Below are positions 25,348 to 32,698 of a DNA stretch of 64,000 nt, in pieces. Numbering within the stretch: the stretch's first letter is position 1; each line of letters starts with the position of its first letter. The position numbers and the translations under genes were made by a program. The notes beneath the pieces are model-generated. The model worked only from the letters and a program-made list of their open reading frames with translations. It did no database searches and was not told the DNA's origin. The DNA comes from Polyangiaceae bacterium. GTDB taxonomy: Bacteria; Myxococcota_A; Polyangia; Polyangiales; Polyangiaceae. The stretch is from positions 1 to 64,000 of the forward strand of contig JAICUB010000001.1 of the NCBI GenBank assembly GCA_025936045.1. Direction: 5' to 3'.

Positions 25348-26727
25348 TCAAACCTCCGTGGCGAGCCGCGGCTCGGCGGCCACGACGGGGCTCTTCCGCA
25401 GGTAGACGACCCAGGTGAGGACTCCGCACGTCGCGTAAAAACCGAGGAAGCAGGCGAGCGCGGTGAGCGGCGAGCCGGTCGCTTGGATCGACGCGCCGAA
25501 CGAGCGTGGAATCAGGTACCCGCCGCAGGCGCCGACCGCCGAGACGAAACCGAGCACCGCCGCGCTTTCGACACGCGCAAGCTTCAGCGCTTCCACTTGC
25601 GCTTCGGGACCTTGGTTCAGCGCCGCGCGCAGCTTCTGCTTGCGGAAGATCACCGGGATCATGCGGAAGGTCGAGCCGTTGCCGACGCCCGTCGTCACGA
25701 ACAGGACGAGGAACATGCAGAGGAATCCGGGGAAGCTCCGGTTGCCGAGAAAGTGGATCACGCCGACCGTAGCGAGCGTCATGGCGAGGAAGGACGCGAA
25801 GGTAAGGCGGGCTCCACCGACGCGATCCGCGAGCTTACCGCCGAGCGGGCGCGCGACGGAACCGACGAGGGCGCCCAAGAAAGCGAGGTTCGTCGTCACC
25901 TCGGGAAATTGAGTTTTGAGCAAGAGCGGGAAGGCGGCCGAATACCCGATGAAGGAGCCGAAGGTGCCGATGTAGAGCCACGCCATGATCCAGGTGTGCT
26001 TGCGCCCCGTGACCGCGAGCTGATCCCTGAAGCTCGAGCGCTGCGACGCGAGGTTGTTCATGCAGCGGTAGGCGCCGAAGACGGCGAGGCCGATGAACGG
26101 CAGCCACATCAACCCAGCGTTTTCGAGGTGGAGCTTCGGCGCCGGCAGGCTCGGGTTCAGGTTGAGCCAGGCCGTCGTGATCAGGACGGGCACGAGCAGC
26201 TGAACCGTGCTCACGCCGATGTTGCCGCCGGCCGCGTTCAAGCCGAGCGCGAAGCCCTTCTCCCGGTCCGGGAAGAAGAAGGAGATATTGGCCATACTCG
26301 AGGCGAAGTTGCCGCCCCCGAGCCCGGCGGTCGCCGCGGCCGCGCTCATCAGCCAAAACGGCGTGCCCGGGCGTGTGACCAAGAACGCGAGCGCGAGCGT
26401 CGGAACGAACAGCAGCGCGGCGCTCACGATCGTCCAGTTGCGGCCGCCGAAGCGCGGCACCGCGAACGTGTACGGAAAGCGCATGAGCGCGCCGACGAGG
26501 CCGGGCAGCGCGACGAGCGTGAAGAGCTGGTCGGTCGAGTAGTGGAAGCCGACCTTGTTCAAGCGCGGCGCCGTGACGCTCCAGATGAGCCACACGGAAA
26601 AGCCGATATTTTCCGCCAAAATGGACCAAACCAGGTTGCGGGTCGCGATGCGCTTGCCTTCGCGGCGCCAGAAGCCCTCGTCCTCAGGGTTAAAATTCGA
26701 GATCCAGGTTCGTGCAGCGTGCGCCAT
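25348..26727 (-). CDS. narK: NarK-type nitrate/nitrite transporter (MFS)
   Basis: The 459-residue protein has about 12 membrane helices. The nitrate signature motifs are GLGGGNFASSMANISFFFP in the fifth-helix region and GNGSTFRMIPVIFRK in the second half. GFALGLNAAGGNIGVSTVQ and a long cytoplasmic loop also fit the nitrate/nitrite porter family. Charged residues of the substrate pair lie in LMRFPYTFAVPRFGGRNW and in the second motif. The start is ATG at 26727; an upstream frame extends to 26799. No nitrate reductase or regulator gene is in the window, so its pathway partner is elsewhere. Confidence 0.88.
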   Translation of the reverse strand: MAHAARTWISNFNPEDEGFWRREGKRIATRNLVWSILAENIGFSVWLIWSVTAPRLNKVGFHYSTDQLFTLVALPGLVGALMRFPYTFAVPRFGGRNWTIVSAALLFVPTLALAFLVTRPGTPFWLMSAAAATAGLGGGNFASSMANISFFFPDREKGFALGLNAAGGNIGVSTVQLLVPVLITTAWLNLNPSLPAPKLHLENAGLMWLPFIGLAVFGAYRCMNNLASQRSSFRDQLAVTGRKHTWIMAWLYIGTFGSFIGYSAAFPLLLKTQFPEVTTNLAFLGALVGSVARPLGGKLADRVGGARLTFASFLAMTLATVGVIHFLGNRSFPGFLCMFLVLFVTTGVGNGSTFRMIPVIFRKQKLRAALNQGPEAQVEALKLARVESAAVLGFVSAVGACGGYLIPRSFGASIQATGSPLTALACFLGFYATCGVLTWVVYLRKSPVVAAEPRLATEV

Positions 26728-26991
26728 GAGCGAGTGAAGCCTCCTGCCGCGTGAGCGCGGGCGACTCTCAGTATTGAAAATCCGCGTGCCGCCACGCAAA
26801 GCGATTGAACGCGAAAATTCGGTGCTTTTCGGTTTCCAGGGCGTGTCTGAAACGCGCCGTCAATCGAACGCCGTGTGCGGAAACCTCGAGGCCCCCGCGC
26901 GAAACACGAGCGAAAGATGCGGGCCGCGCCGAGCGCCCGCGAAACGGGCCGTCGGTTTACGTCCGACTCGCGCCGTGTCATCACGGTCGGG

Positions 26992-27999
26992 ATGCGTCTC
27001 GCGCTGCGATCGGGAGCCTGCGTCGTGGGTTTCGCGGCGTGTTCCTGTGCGGGGGCTCCGGACGCGCCGAGGGGCGTCGAAAAGTCGGCGATCAACGCCG
27101 GCGAGCTTTCCACCGACGCGGACGACGCCGTCGTTCAGGTCCGCGTCGTTCGCCCGCCGCCGCTCGGTGGGGACATTTGCACGGGGACGCTGGTCGCGCC
27201 GAACCTGATGCTCACCTCGCTCGAGTGCGCGACGCTCTTCGACAGCACCTTGTCGGTGAGCTGTCGCGCTGACGGCACGCTCCAGACGACGACGACCAGC
27301 GGCGGCACCATCGGCGATCCGGTCACCCCCGAGGACCTCCGCGTGTATTACGGCTCGTCGCTCGACGATGAGCCGCCGTCCGCCTACGGCCAGCAAATCT
27401 TCGTGACCGGCACGACCGAGGTTTGCGAAGACGACCTCGCCGCCGTCGTCCTCGATCGCGCGCTGCCGTCGAACGGCTACGGTCTGAGGCTCTCGCGCGA
27501 CGTGCGCGCGGGCGAGGAGCTCACCGCCATCGGCTGGGGGTATTCGATGTACGACGCGCGCTTCAAGCGCACCGTCACGGTCAGCGACGTCGGCCCGGAC
27601 GACGTGAGCGACGGCACGAGCGCCGCCCCGCCGCGCTCGTTTTTCGTCGGCAACGGCCTGTGTTGGGGCGACCGCGGCGCGCCGGCGCTCTCGCCGGACA
27701 CCGGCCTCGTTGCGGGCATCTACGCGCGTCCGATGAGCGGCGGGCTCTGTTTCGGTCCGGATGGCCCCGACGAGGAAGGCGTCAACCGCTTCGTCAAGCT
27801 CGCGCCGTACGAGAGCATGCTGCGTGAAGCTTTCGAAGCGGCCGGAGCGACGCTGGTCAGCGACTTGCCGAGTGCGCCGCCACGTCACGAGAGCTCGGGC
27901 TGTGCGGTGGCAGAGGGCGGCCGGGGCGGCTCGAGCGGACTGGCAGGCTGGATGTTCGCACTCGTCTCCGTCGTCATTCTTCGAAAGCGCTCGGCATGA
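26992..27999 (+). CDS. Trypsin-fold pseudo-protease, lipoprotein with MYXO-CTERM-like tail
   Basis: The 335-residue protein has a lipoprotein-like signal (GFAACSC) and an S1-protease layout. CTGTLVAPNLMLTSLECA (63-80) stands where LTAAHC is expected, so the catalytic His is Glu78. The Asp in CEDDLAAVVLDRAL (D148) is kept. GLCWGDRGAPAL (222-233) replaces GDSGGP, so the nucleophile Ser is Arg228. It is therefore probably inactive and may act as a binder or inhibitor. The tail has C304, a helix (about 316-330) and RKR, like MYXO-CTERM surface-sorting signals. It overlaps the next lipoprotein gene (ATGA). Confidence 0.75.
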   Translation: MRLALRSGACVVGFAACSCAGAPDAPRGVEKSAINAGELSTDADDAVVQVRVVRPPPLGGDICTGTLVAPNLMLTSLECATLFDSTLSVSCRADGTLQTTTTSGGTIGDPVTPEDLRVYYGSSLDDEPPSAYGQQIFVTGTTEVCEDDLAAVVLDRALPSNGYGLRLSRDVRAGEELTAIGWGYSMYDARFKRTVTVSDVGPDDVSDGTSAAPPRSFFVGNGLCWGDRGAPALSPDTGLVAGIYARPMSGGLCFGPDGPDEEGVNRFVKLAPYESMLREAFEAAGATLVSDLPSAPPRHESSGCAVAEGGRGGSSGLAGWMFALVSVVILRKRSA

Positions 28000-28499
28000 A
28001 GCGCCGAAGACTCGCGGTTTTCGCGCTCGGGTTGACTGCCTTCGCGCTGGCGTGCGGCAACGACCGCGCCGTGCCGAACCCGGCGAGCGGCAGCGGCGGC
28101 ACGGGCGCCACGGGCGAGCTCGCGTCTGCGGGGGCGCCCCCGGATTTGACGCCGTTTTGCGCGCAAGTCTGCAAGCTCGAGGCAGCGGTCGATTGCAGCA
28201 GCGGGGTCGCGGTCCCCACCGACGGCGACCCCGACGTGCCCGTTGACGAGCCGAGCTGCGTCGCCGATTGGTGCGAGGAAGAGCCGACCGGGCTTGCGAG
28301 CCCCACGCCCCAAAAACCCTGCGAACGTGAGTGGGCAGCTTACGTCGAGTGCTCGGCGAACCAGACGTCCGATGCGTACGGCTGCTACGGGCCGTTCCAC
28401 ACGAGCGTCGACCCGTATCTCTGCGTTTACCCGGAGCTCGAGGACTACGACAACTGTCGGAGCTCGGGCGGTTCCGAGCCGTATCCATCCGAAGACTGA
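27996..28499 (+). CDS. Cysteine-rich lipoprotein of unknown function (167 aa)
   Basis: A lipobox FALACG ends the signal peptide (C20). A short Gly/Ser/Thr linker precedes a domain with eight or more Cys (FCAQVCKLEAAVDC, PSCVADWCEE, PCEREWAAYVEC, GCYGP, YLCVYPE, NCRSS), probably disulfide-bonded. The pattern of spaced C-x3-C and CVAxW pairs recurs in small myxobacterial lipoproteins, but no function is known to me. The start overlaps the stop of the pseudo-trypsin gene by 4 bp, so both are made together and may interact on the surface. Confidence 0.7.
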   Translation: MKRRRLAVFALGLTAFALACGNDRAVPNPASGSGGTGATGELASAGAPPDLTPFCAQVCKLEAAVDCSSGVAVPTDGDPDVPVDEPSCVADWCEEEPTGLASPTPQKPCEREWAAYVECSANQTSDAYGCYGPFHTSVDPYLCVYPELEDYDNCRSSGGSEPYPSED

Positions 28500-28556
28500 A
28501 ATGACCCGCAGAGCGTCCGCTCGCCGGTCGGGAACACCCCCCTGCATCCATTTAAA

Positions 28557-28617
28557 GTGCAACCAATGGGTTGCACAACGCCGGGGACGCGGTATATGAG
28601 CAACCAAGAGGTTGCAC
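28557..28617 (+). promoter_or_regulatory. Promoter with two matching operators upstream of the SRPBCC-ArsR operon
   Basis: Operator 1 (28557-28576) is GTGCAACC-AATG-GGTTGCAC, a perfect 8-bp inverted repeat. Operator 2 (28598-28617) is GAGCAACC-AAGA-GGTTGCAC, with one mismatch between arms. TTGCAC at 28571-28576 (inside operator 1) and TATATG at 28593-28598 (touching operator 2) form a -35/-10 pair with a 16-bp spacer. Operator 2 ends 1 bp before the ATG and contains the AAGAGG ribosome site. The likely ligand is the ArsR-type protein encoded in the same operon. Confidence 0.75.
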
Positions 28618-29136
28618 ATGACATCCAGCGACAGAATCGAGAAACAAGTCACGTTGAAGGCGCCCGTTGCCCGCGTCTGGCGCGCCATCGCCGACGCGCG
28701 CGAGTTCGGGCGCTGGTTCGGCTTCACGCTCGAGGGTGACTTCACGCCCGGCAAGTCCATGCGCGGCACCTTCACCGGTAAGGTCGACGAGGCCGCGCTC
28801 ATGGAGCATCAGAAAAAGCTCGGGTTGAAGCCGTCCAAGCTGAACCTCGGCGCGCTCGACGCGTCCTTTTGCACCGTGGAACGTATCGAACCCGAGCGTT
28901 ACTTCAGCTTCCGCTGGATCCCCTTCGGTATCGACGCCGAGGCGGACGTCGCGAACGAGCCGACCACGCTCGTCGAGTTTCGGCTCGAGCCGGTGGCCGA
29001 CGGCACGTTGCTCACCATCGTCGAATCCGGGTTCGACCGCGTGCCGGCGCACCGGCGCGAGCGCGCGTTTCGCATGAACGAGGGCGGCTGGGCTGCGCAG
29101 GCCGAAAACGTGCGGCGGCATGTCGAAGGCGGCTGA
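28618..29136 (+). CDS. SRPBCC/AHSA1-family protein
   Basis: The 172-residue protein shows the START-like domain pattern of the AHSA1 family: an N-terminal strand KQVTLKAPVARVWRAIADAREFGRWFG, a middle region RIEPERYFSFRWIP, strands TTLVEFRLEPVADGTLLTIVESGFDRVP, and a long C-terminal helix with GGWAAQAENVRRHVEGG. Such proteins bind small hydrophobic ligands in a cavity. The ATG at 28618 follows the second operator directly. The 3' end overlaps the ArsR regulator gene by 17 bp. AHSA1-ArsR pairs of this type are widespread; ligand and role are mostly unknown. Confidence 0.9.
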   Translation: MTSSDRIEKQVTLKAPVARVWRAIADAREFGRWFGFTLEGDFTPGKSMRGTFTGKVDEAALMEHQKKLGLKPSKLNLGALDASFCTVERIEPERYFSFRWIPFGIDAEADVANEPTTLVEFRLEPVADGTLLTIVESGFDRVPAHRRERAFRMNEGGWAAQAENVRRHVEGG

Positions 29137-29452
29137 GCGGGCGGCGGCGCGCGTCTTTTTCGCGCTGGGCGACGGCACCCGACTCACCGTCGTGCAGAAG
29201 CTCGGCGCGGGCGGCGCGCTTTCGGCGACGGCCCTCTCCGACGGAGCCAAGGTGTCGCGGCAGGCGATCGTCAAGCACCTGCGGGTACTCGAAGGCGCCG
29301 GTCTCGTGACGCCGGCGCGGCGCGGGCGCGAGGTCCTTTATGCGCTCGAGCCGCGCCGGCTCACGGAGGCGCGCGTGTTCCTCGACGGCGTCTCCGCCGG
29401 CTGGGATCGCGCGCTCGAACGGCTACGGCTGCTCGTCGAAGAACCCGAGTAG
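29120..29452 (+). CDS. ArsR-family transcriptional regulator
   Basis: The 110-residue winged-helix protein starts with RVFFALGDGTRLTVVQKL, the classic first helix of ArsR repressors. The recognition region is ATALSDGAKVSRQAIVKHLRVLEGAGLVTPARRGREVLYAL, followed by a dimerising C-terminal helix. No Cys metal-binding pair is seen in the recognition helix, so it is not a metal sensor of the ELCVC type; it resembles SdpR-like members that pair with AHSA1 proteins. It probably binds the two operators upstream of the operon and represses itself. The reading frame overlaps the SRPBCC gene. Confidence 0.92.
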   Translation: MSKAAERAAARVFFALGDGTRLTVVQKLGAGGALSATALSDGAKVSRQAIVKHLRVLEGAGLVTPARRGREVLYALEPRRLTEARVFLDGVSAGWDRALERLRLLVEEPE

Positions 29453-29595
29453 CGCCAGGTGCGCGCTCGAATCCAGTCATCTCGTACGTCCGAGGTCCTG
29501 AGGCGGGCGAGGTCGAGGGCGGGCAAGTTGCCTCCGTGAGGCGAAGCGCGACCTCGGCGACGTCGGCCGCTCTACGCGAAACCAAGCTGGTGGTC

Positions 29596-29601
29596 TTGAC
29601 A
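29596..29601 (+). promoter_or_regulatory. Consensus -35 hexamer upstream of the large lipoprotein gene
   Basis: TTGACA lies 55 bp before the ATG at 29656. No good -10 is seen at 16-18 bp, so this is only a partial promoter call. The stretch from 29453 to 29655 holds no gene. Confidence 0.3.
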
Positions 29602-29655
29602 ACGTAACCCTGCTGGCTTGCCTCTTGCTCCCTCGAGCTCGGAAGGTGAGGCAAC

Positions 29656-31737
29656 ATGATCGCAAAATATGGAGTCACGAGCGTTGCGGCGCTCGTGATG
29701 GCATGCGGTGGTGTGTCGACGGAAAACGCCAAAGAGCGAGCGGATCCAGTCAGTAGCGCCTCCGAAGCGGAAACACTGGCCTGTACGGAGGGGACGGCGT
29801 CGAGCGGCTGGGTTGGCGGTGGCTTCGGCAACAATTCCGGCAGTTTCAGCGTCGACGTCGAGGCGACGCCCGGCTCTGGTGACGAAGACGCGCTCGTCGG
29901 GCTCGCCGTGAGCGCGCCGTCCACCTATTCCGAGCTCGCGGCGAGCGTGCGTTTCAATACGGACGGCATGATCGACGTTCGCGACGGCGACTCTTATCGT
30001 GCAGATTCGAACGTCCCCTATCGACCCGGCGAAAAGCGTCATTTGCGGTTCGACGTGGACACGGTGAATCACACCTATAGCGTCGCGGACCTCGCGGGCG
30101 AGTGGGGCGATTACTACGTCGCGTACGACTACGCGTTCCGAACGCAACAGGAGAACGCTCAGAGCCTCGGTTTTTACGGCGTGAAGGTCGATGACGGCGG
30201 AGGACTCGGCGTCTGCAACGTGATCGCGCAAAATCACGCTTGCGCGTCGGCCGCTGCGGGCGAGGGCTTCGTCAACCTCGCGTTCGCCCCACAAGACCGC
30301 TTCGTCAGTATCGAGTTCGATGCCACGCCGAGCGCCGGCGATATCGATGCCGTACTCGGGGTCTCGAGCGCGGCGGCTGCCGGCTTCGACGACGTGGCCG
30401 CGGCCGTGCGCTTCAATCCGGACGGGAGCATCGACGCGAGGGACGGCGACGCTTACCGACCTATCAGGCGGGACAGTGCCGGGTCTCCGGCGGTCCAATA
30501 CACGGGCGGCACGACGTACAACTTTCGCCTGCTCATCGACGTCCTCGCTCACACCTACACGGTGGTGCTGAACGACGGCGATACCCTCGCGAACCTCGGG
30601 TTTCGCACGCAGCAGGTGAACGTGCCTTCGCTCGGCAACGTGGTGCTCGAGTCGGACGGCGATACGGGCACGGTCACGCGCTGTAACCTCGTCGTTGCTC
30701 CCGCGTGGGACGCGGCCTATATGCATGACGCTGGGAGCTCGGGTTCGAACCCGGTGCCGCTGCCGGACGGCCGTTATCTGGACGTGAGCCCGACGCAGAC
30801 GGTGATCCACGACCCCGCGGGGTTTCCCGCCGGAACGGCGCCGCTCTCGGGCCCGCTCGCGGCCGACGCGGCCGGTAACCTGTACCGACTGGGGACGTTC
30901 TCCGGCACGTTCGATGCGGGCACGGGGCCGCTCACGAGCACGGGTGGCGTCGACGTCTACCTGGTCAAGTACGATCCCGCGTTTCATCCCGTGCGGGCCG
31001 CGCGCTTCGGCGGAACCGGTGATGACAGTTTCGGGGGCCTGGCAGTCAACGCCGGCGGAGACGTGCTTTTCGTGCTCGACCAAAATCTCGTGCGCGTCGA
31101 TGCGCACGGCGACGTCGCCTACGACTCGGTTCCGTTCGGGGGCGGGCTCTTCGCGCTCGCGCCCGACGGGAGCGCGATCTGGCAGGACTATCCTGGTCCC
31201 GACCGAGCGCTCTCCATCACGAAGCTCGACCCGAGCGGCAACCGTGCCTGGACGCACGTGATGCCCATCATGGAGGGCGGCGTCGAGCTCAACGGCCTCG
31301 TGGCGGACGCGTCCGGGGGCGCCGTGTTCGCGGGCGAGATCGAGGGTAAATTCGATCTCGGCGACGGCCGCACCTTCGCCATCGAAGCCCAGGAAGACGG
31401 TCAGGAGACGTACATCGCCAAGCTCGATGCCGGGGGCTCTCCCGTCTACGCCAATGCCACGACCATCAGCGATTTCGACGGTCTCACCGCCGACGGAATC
31501 GGCAATGTCGCCGTCTCAGGCTCGCACGTGAACCCCTTTTACGCGATGCTCGAAGAGTACCGTCCCGACGGCTCGCTGATTCGCCAGCTCGACGGCGGGA
31601 AGCTGCTCTTGCCGTCCATGCCCATCGGTTGGAGCGAGGGCGCGGTGAGCGCGGATTGGCCGGGCAACCTGTACTGGAGGTTCGGCGCCGGCCCCCTGGA
31701 CTTCGGTACCTTTTTCGTGAAGCTCAACGCGCCCTAG
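29656..31737 (+). CDS. Large lipoprotein: two copies of a beta-sandwich-like module plus a beta-propeller-like C-terminus
   Basis: The 693-residue protein has a lipobox near C17 (ALVMACGG). Residues about 43-190 and 196-345 are two copies of one module, each with VRFN-DG-ID-RDGD-YR, a His-Thr-Tyr strand and FRTQQ(E/V)N--SLG. It looks like a LamG/concanavalin-like sandwich, but I do not recognise the exact family. From about 375 on, repeated strands (ADAAGNLYRLGTFSGTFD, VDVYLVKYDP, FGGLAVNAGGDVLFVLD) resemble SBBP/NHL-type propeller repeats. The ATG at 29656 is preceded by GGAAGGTGAGG. Its 3' end overlaps the convergent gene by 14 bp. Confidence 0.75.
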   Translation: MIAKYGVTSVAALVMACGGVSTENAKERADPVSSASEAETLACTEGTASSGWVGGGFGNNSGSFSVDVEATPGSGDEDALVGLAVSAPSTYSELAASVRFNTDGMIDVRDGDSYRADSNVPYRPGEKRHLRFDVDTVNHTYSVADLAGEWGDYYVAYDYAFRTQQENAQSLGFYGVKVDDGGGLGVCNVIAQNHACASAAAGEGFVNLAFAPQDRFVSIEFDATPSAGDIDAVLGVSSAAAAGFDDVAAAVRFNPDGSIDARDGDAYRPIRRDSAGSPAVQYTGGTTYNFRLLIDVLAHTYTVVLNDGDTLANLGFRTQQVNVPSLGNVVLESDGDTGTVTRCNLVVAPAWDAAYMHDAGSSGSNPVPLPDGRYLDVSPTQTVIHDPAGFPAGTAPLSGPLAADAAGNLYRLGTFSGTFDAGTGPLTSTGGVDVYLVKYDPAFHPVRAARFGGTGDDSFGGLAVNAGGDVLFVLDQNLVRVDAHGDVAYDSVPFGGGLFALAPDGSAIWQDYPGPDRALSITKLDPSGNRAWTHVMPIMEGGVELNGLVADASGGAVFAGEIEGKFDLGDGRTFAIEAQEDGQETYIAKLDAGGSPVYANATTISDFDGLTADGIGNVAVSGSHVNPFYAMLEEYRPDGSLIRQLDGGKLLLPSMPIGWSEGAVSADWPGNLYWRFGAGPLDFGTFFVKLNAP

Positions 31738-32698
31738 CGGCTTTCGGTTCCGCATCGGGACAGCTGCCGTTCCAAAACTCCACCCCCGCGCGCGTGCCGA
31801 TCCAATAGCCGCCCTTCGGAGCGGCGATGAAGGCGGTCACGTCGCGCGCGCGCGCGGGAAGCGGGACGGTTCCGTCGAGGGGGCCGAGCCGCAAGCCGTC
31901 CATCGTGGCGACGGCGAGGCACTCGGCATCGAGGCGCGTGATGCCCGCGGGGTTCACGTAGCCGGGCGACCGGTCGAGTCCCCCAGCTACGAGCCCCGCG
32001 GCGGTATTCCGAAAGGCGACGATGCCGGCGCTGTACGTCCCGGCGACGAGCGTGTCGCCCGCGTAACTGAGCGCCGTCACCCAGTCGTCGGGCAGCGTGC
32101 CGAGCACGATCGCAGCTCGGCCCAACGCCGCATGCTTGCCGGAAAACTCCGAGCGTGTGCCCCAGAACAGGCCGCTCGTGGTGCCCGCGAAGAGCCGCCC
32201 GCCCGCCTCGGCGAGCGCCCATACCGAACGAAAGGGCGCGCCGTCTTTCTTGCCGTAGGTTCGCACTCGCTCGCCGTCGACGAAGACGAGCCCCGCGTCG
32301 CCACCCGCGATCAGGGCGCCGCTCGTGGAAACGGTGAGCGCGTGCACGCCGCCCTCCGGACCGAGCCGCATGCAGCTTTTGCCCGCAGGACAGCGCGCGA
32401 GCCCGCGGGCGCTGCCGACCCAGAGCACCTGCTCACGCTCCGACCAGGCGAGCGCATTGACGTGCAAGCTCAGAGCAGCGTCGCTGACGGGGCGTAGCGT
32501 CCGCCCCCGCTCGAGAACGTAGAGCCCTTGGTCGAAACTCCCGACGTAGAGTCGCTCGTTCGACGCGACGAGCGCGCTCACGTCGAGGCGCGCGCTCACG
32601 TCGAGGTTCGCGCTCGATGTTTCGGCCGCGCGCGCCGGGGCGCCCCCGAGGAAGCTCGCCGCGGCGGCGAGCAGCGCGAAAAATCGAGCTATTTTCAC
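31724..32698 (-). CDS. Exported beta-propeller protein (324 aa)
   Basis: A GTG start at 32698 opens a signal peptide (cleavage near GAPARA, about 22-24). The rest is built of repeats of the type NERLYVGSFDQGLYVLERG, REQVLWVGSARGLARCPAG, GRLFAGTTSGLFWG, GDTLVAGTYSAGIVAFR and KGGYWIGTRAGVEFWNG. These resemble the sensor propellers of two-component 'reg_prop' proteins and WD/YVTN-like folds. It overlaps the VIT/VWA gene (GTGA), so it is the third gene of an operon that begins at 36098. A periplasmic sensing or scaffolding role is inferred. Confidence 0.75.
   Translation of the reverse strand: MKIARFFALLAAAASFLGGAPARAAETSSANLDVSARLDVSALVASNERLYVGSFDQGLYVLERGRTLRPVSDAALSLHVNALAWSEREQVLWVGSARGLARCPAGKSCMRLGPEGGVHALTVSTSGALIAGGDAGLVFVDGERVRTYGKKDGAPFRSVWALAEAGGRLFAGTTSGLFWGTRSEFSGKHAALGRAAIVLGTLPDDWVTALSYAGDTLVAGTYSAGIVAFRNTAAGLVAGGLDRSPGYVNPAGITRLDAECLAVATMDGLRLGPLDGTVPLPARARDVTAFIAAPKGGYWIGTRAGVEFWNGSCPDAEPKAARAR

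Noticed and set aside
25348..26727. Nitrate assimilation cluster around the NarK-type gene
   Set aside because: No nitrate or nitrite reductase, molybdenum cofactor or regulator gene is nearby; the transporter stands alone.
24577..26754. Long plus-strand open frame of 725 codons opposite the dehydrogenase and narK genes
   Set aside because: It spans two well-recognised minus-strand genes and has the low-complexity Arg/Glu/Ala content of antisense frames.
30740..30753. CGGGTTCGAACCCG, like a tRNA T-arm
   Set aside because: It lies inside a clear coding frame and no acceptor stem or anticodon arm is found at the right distance.
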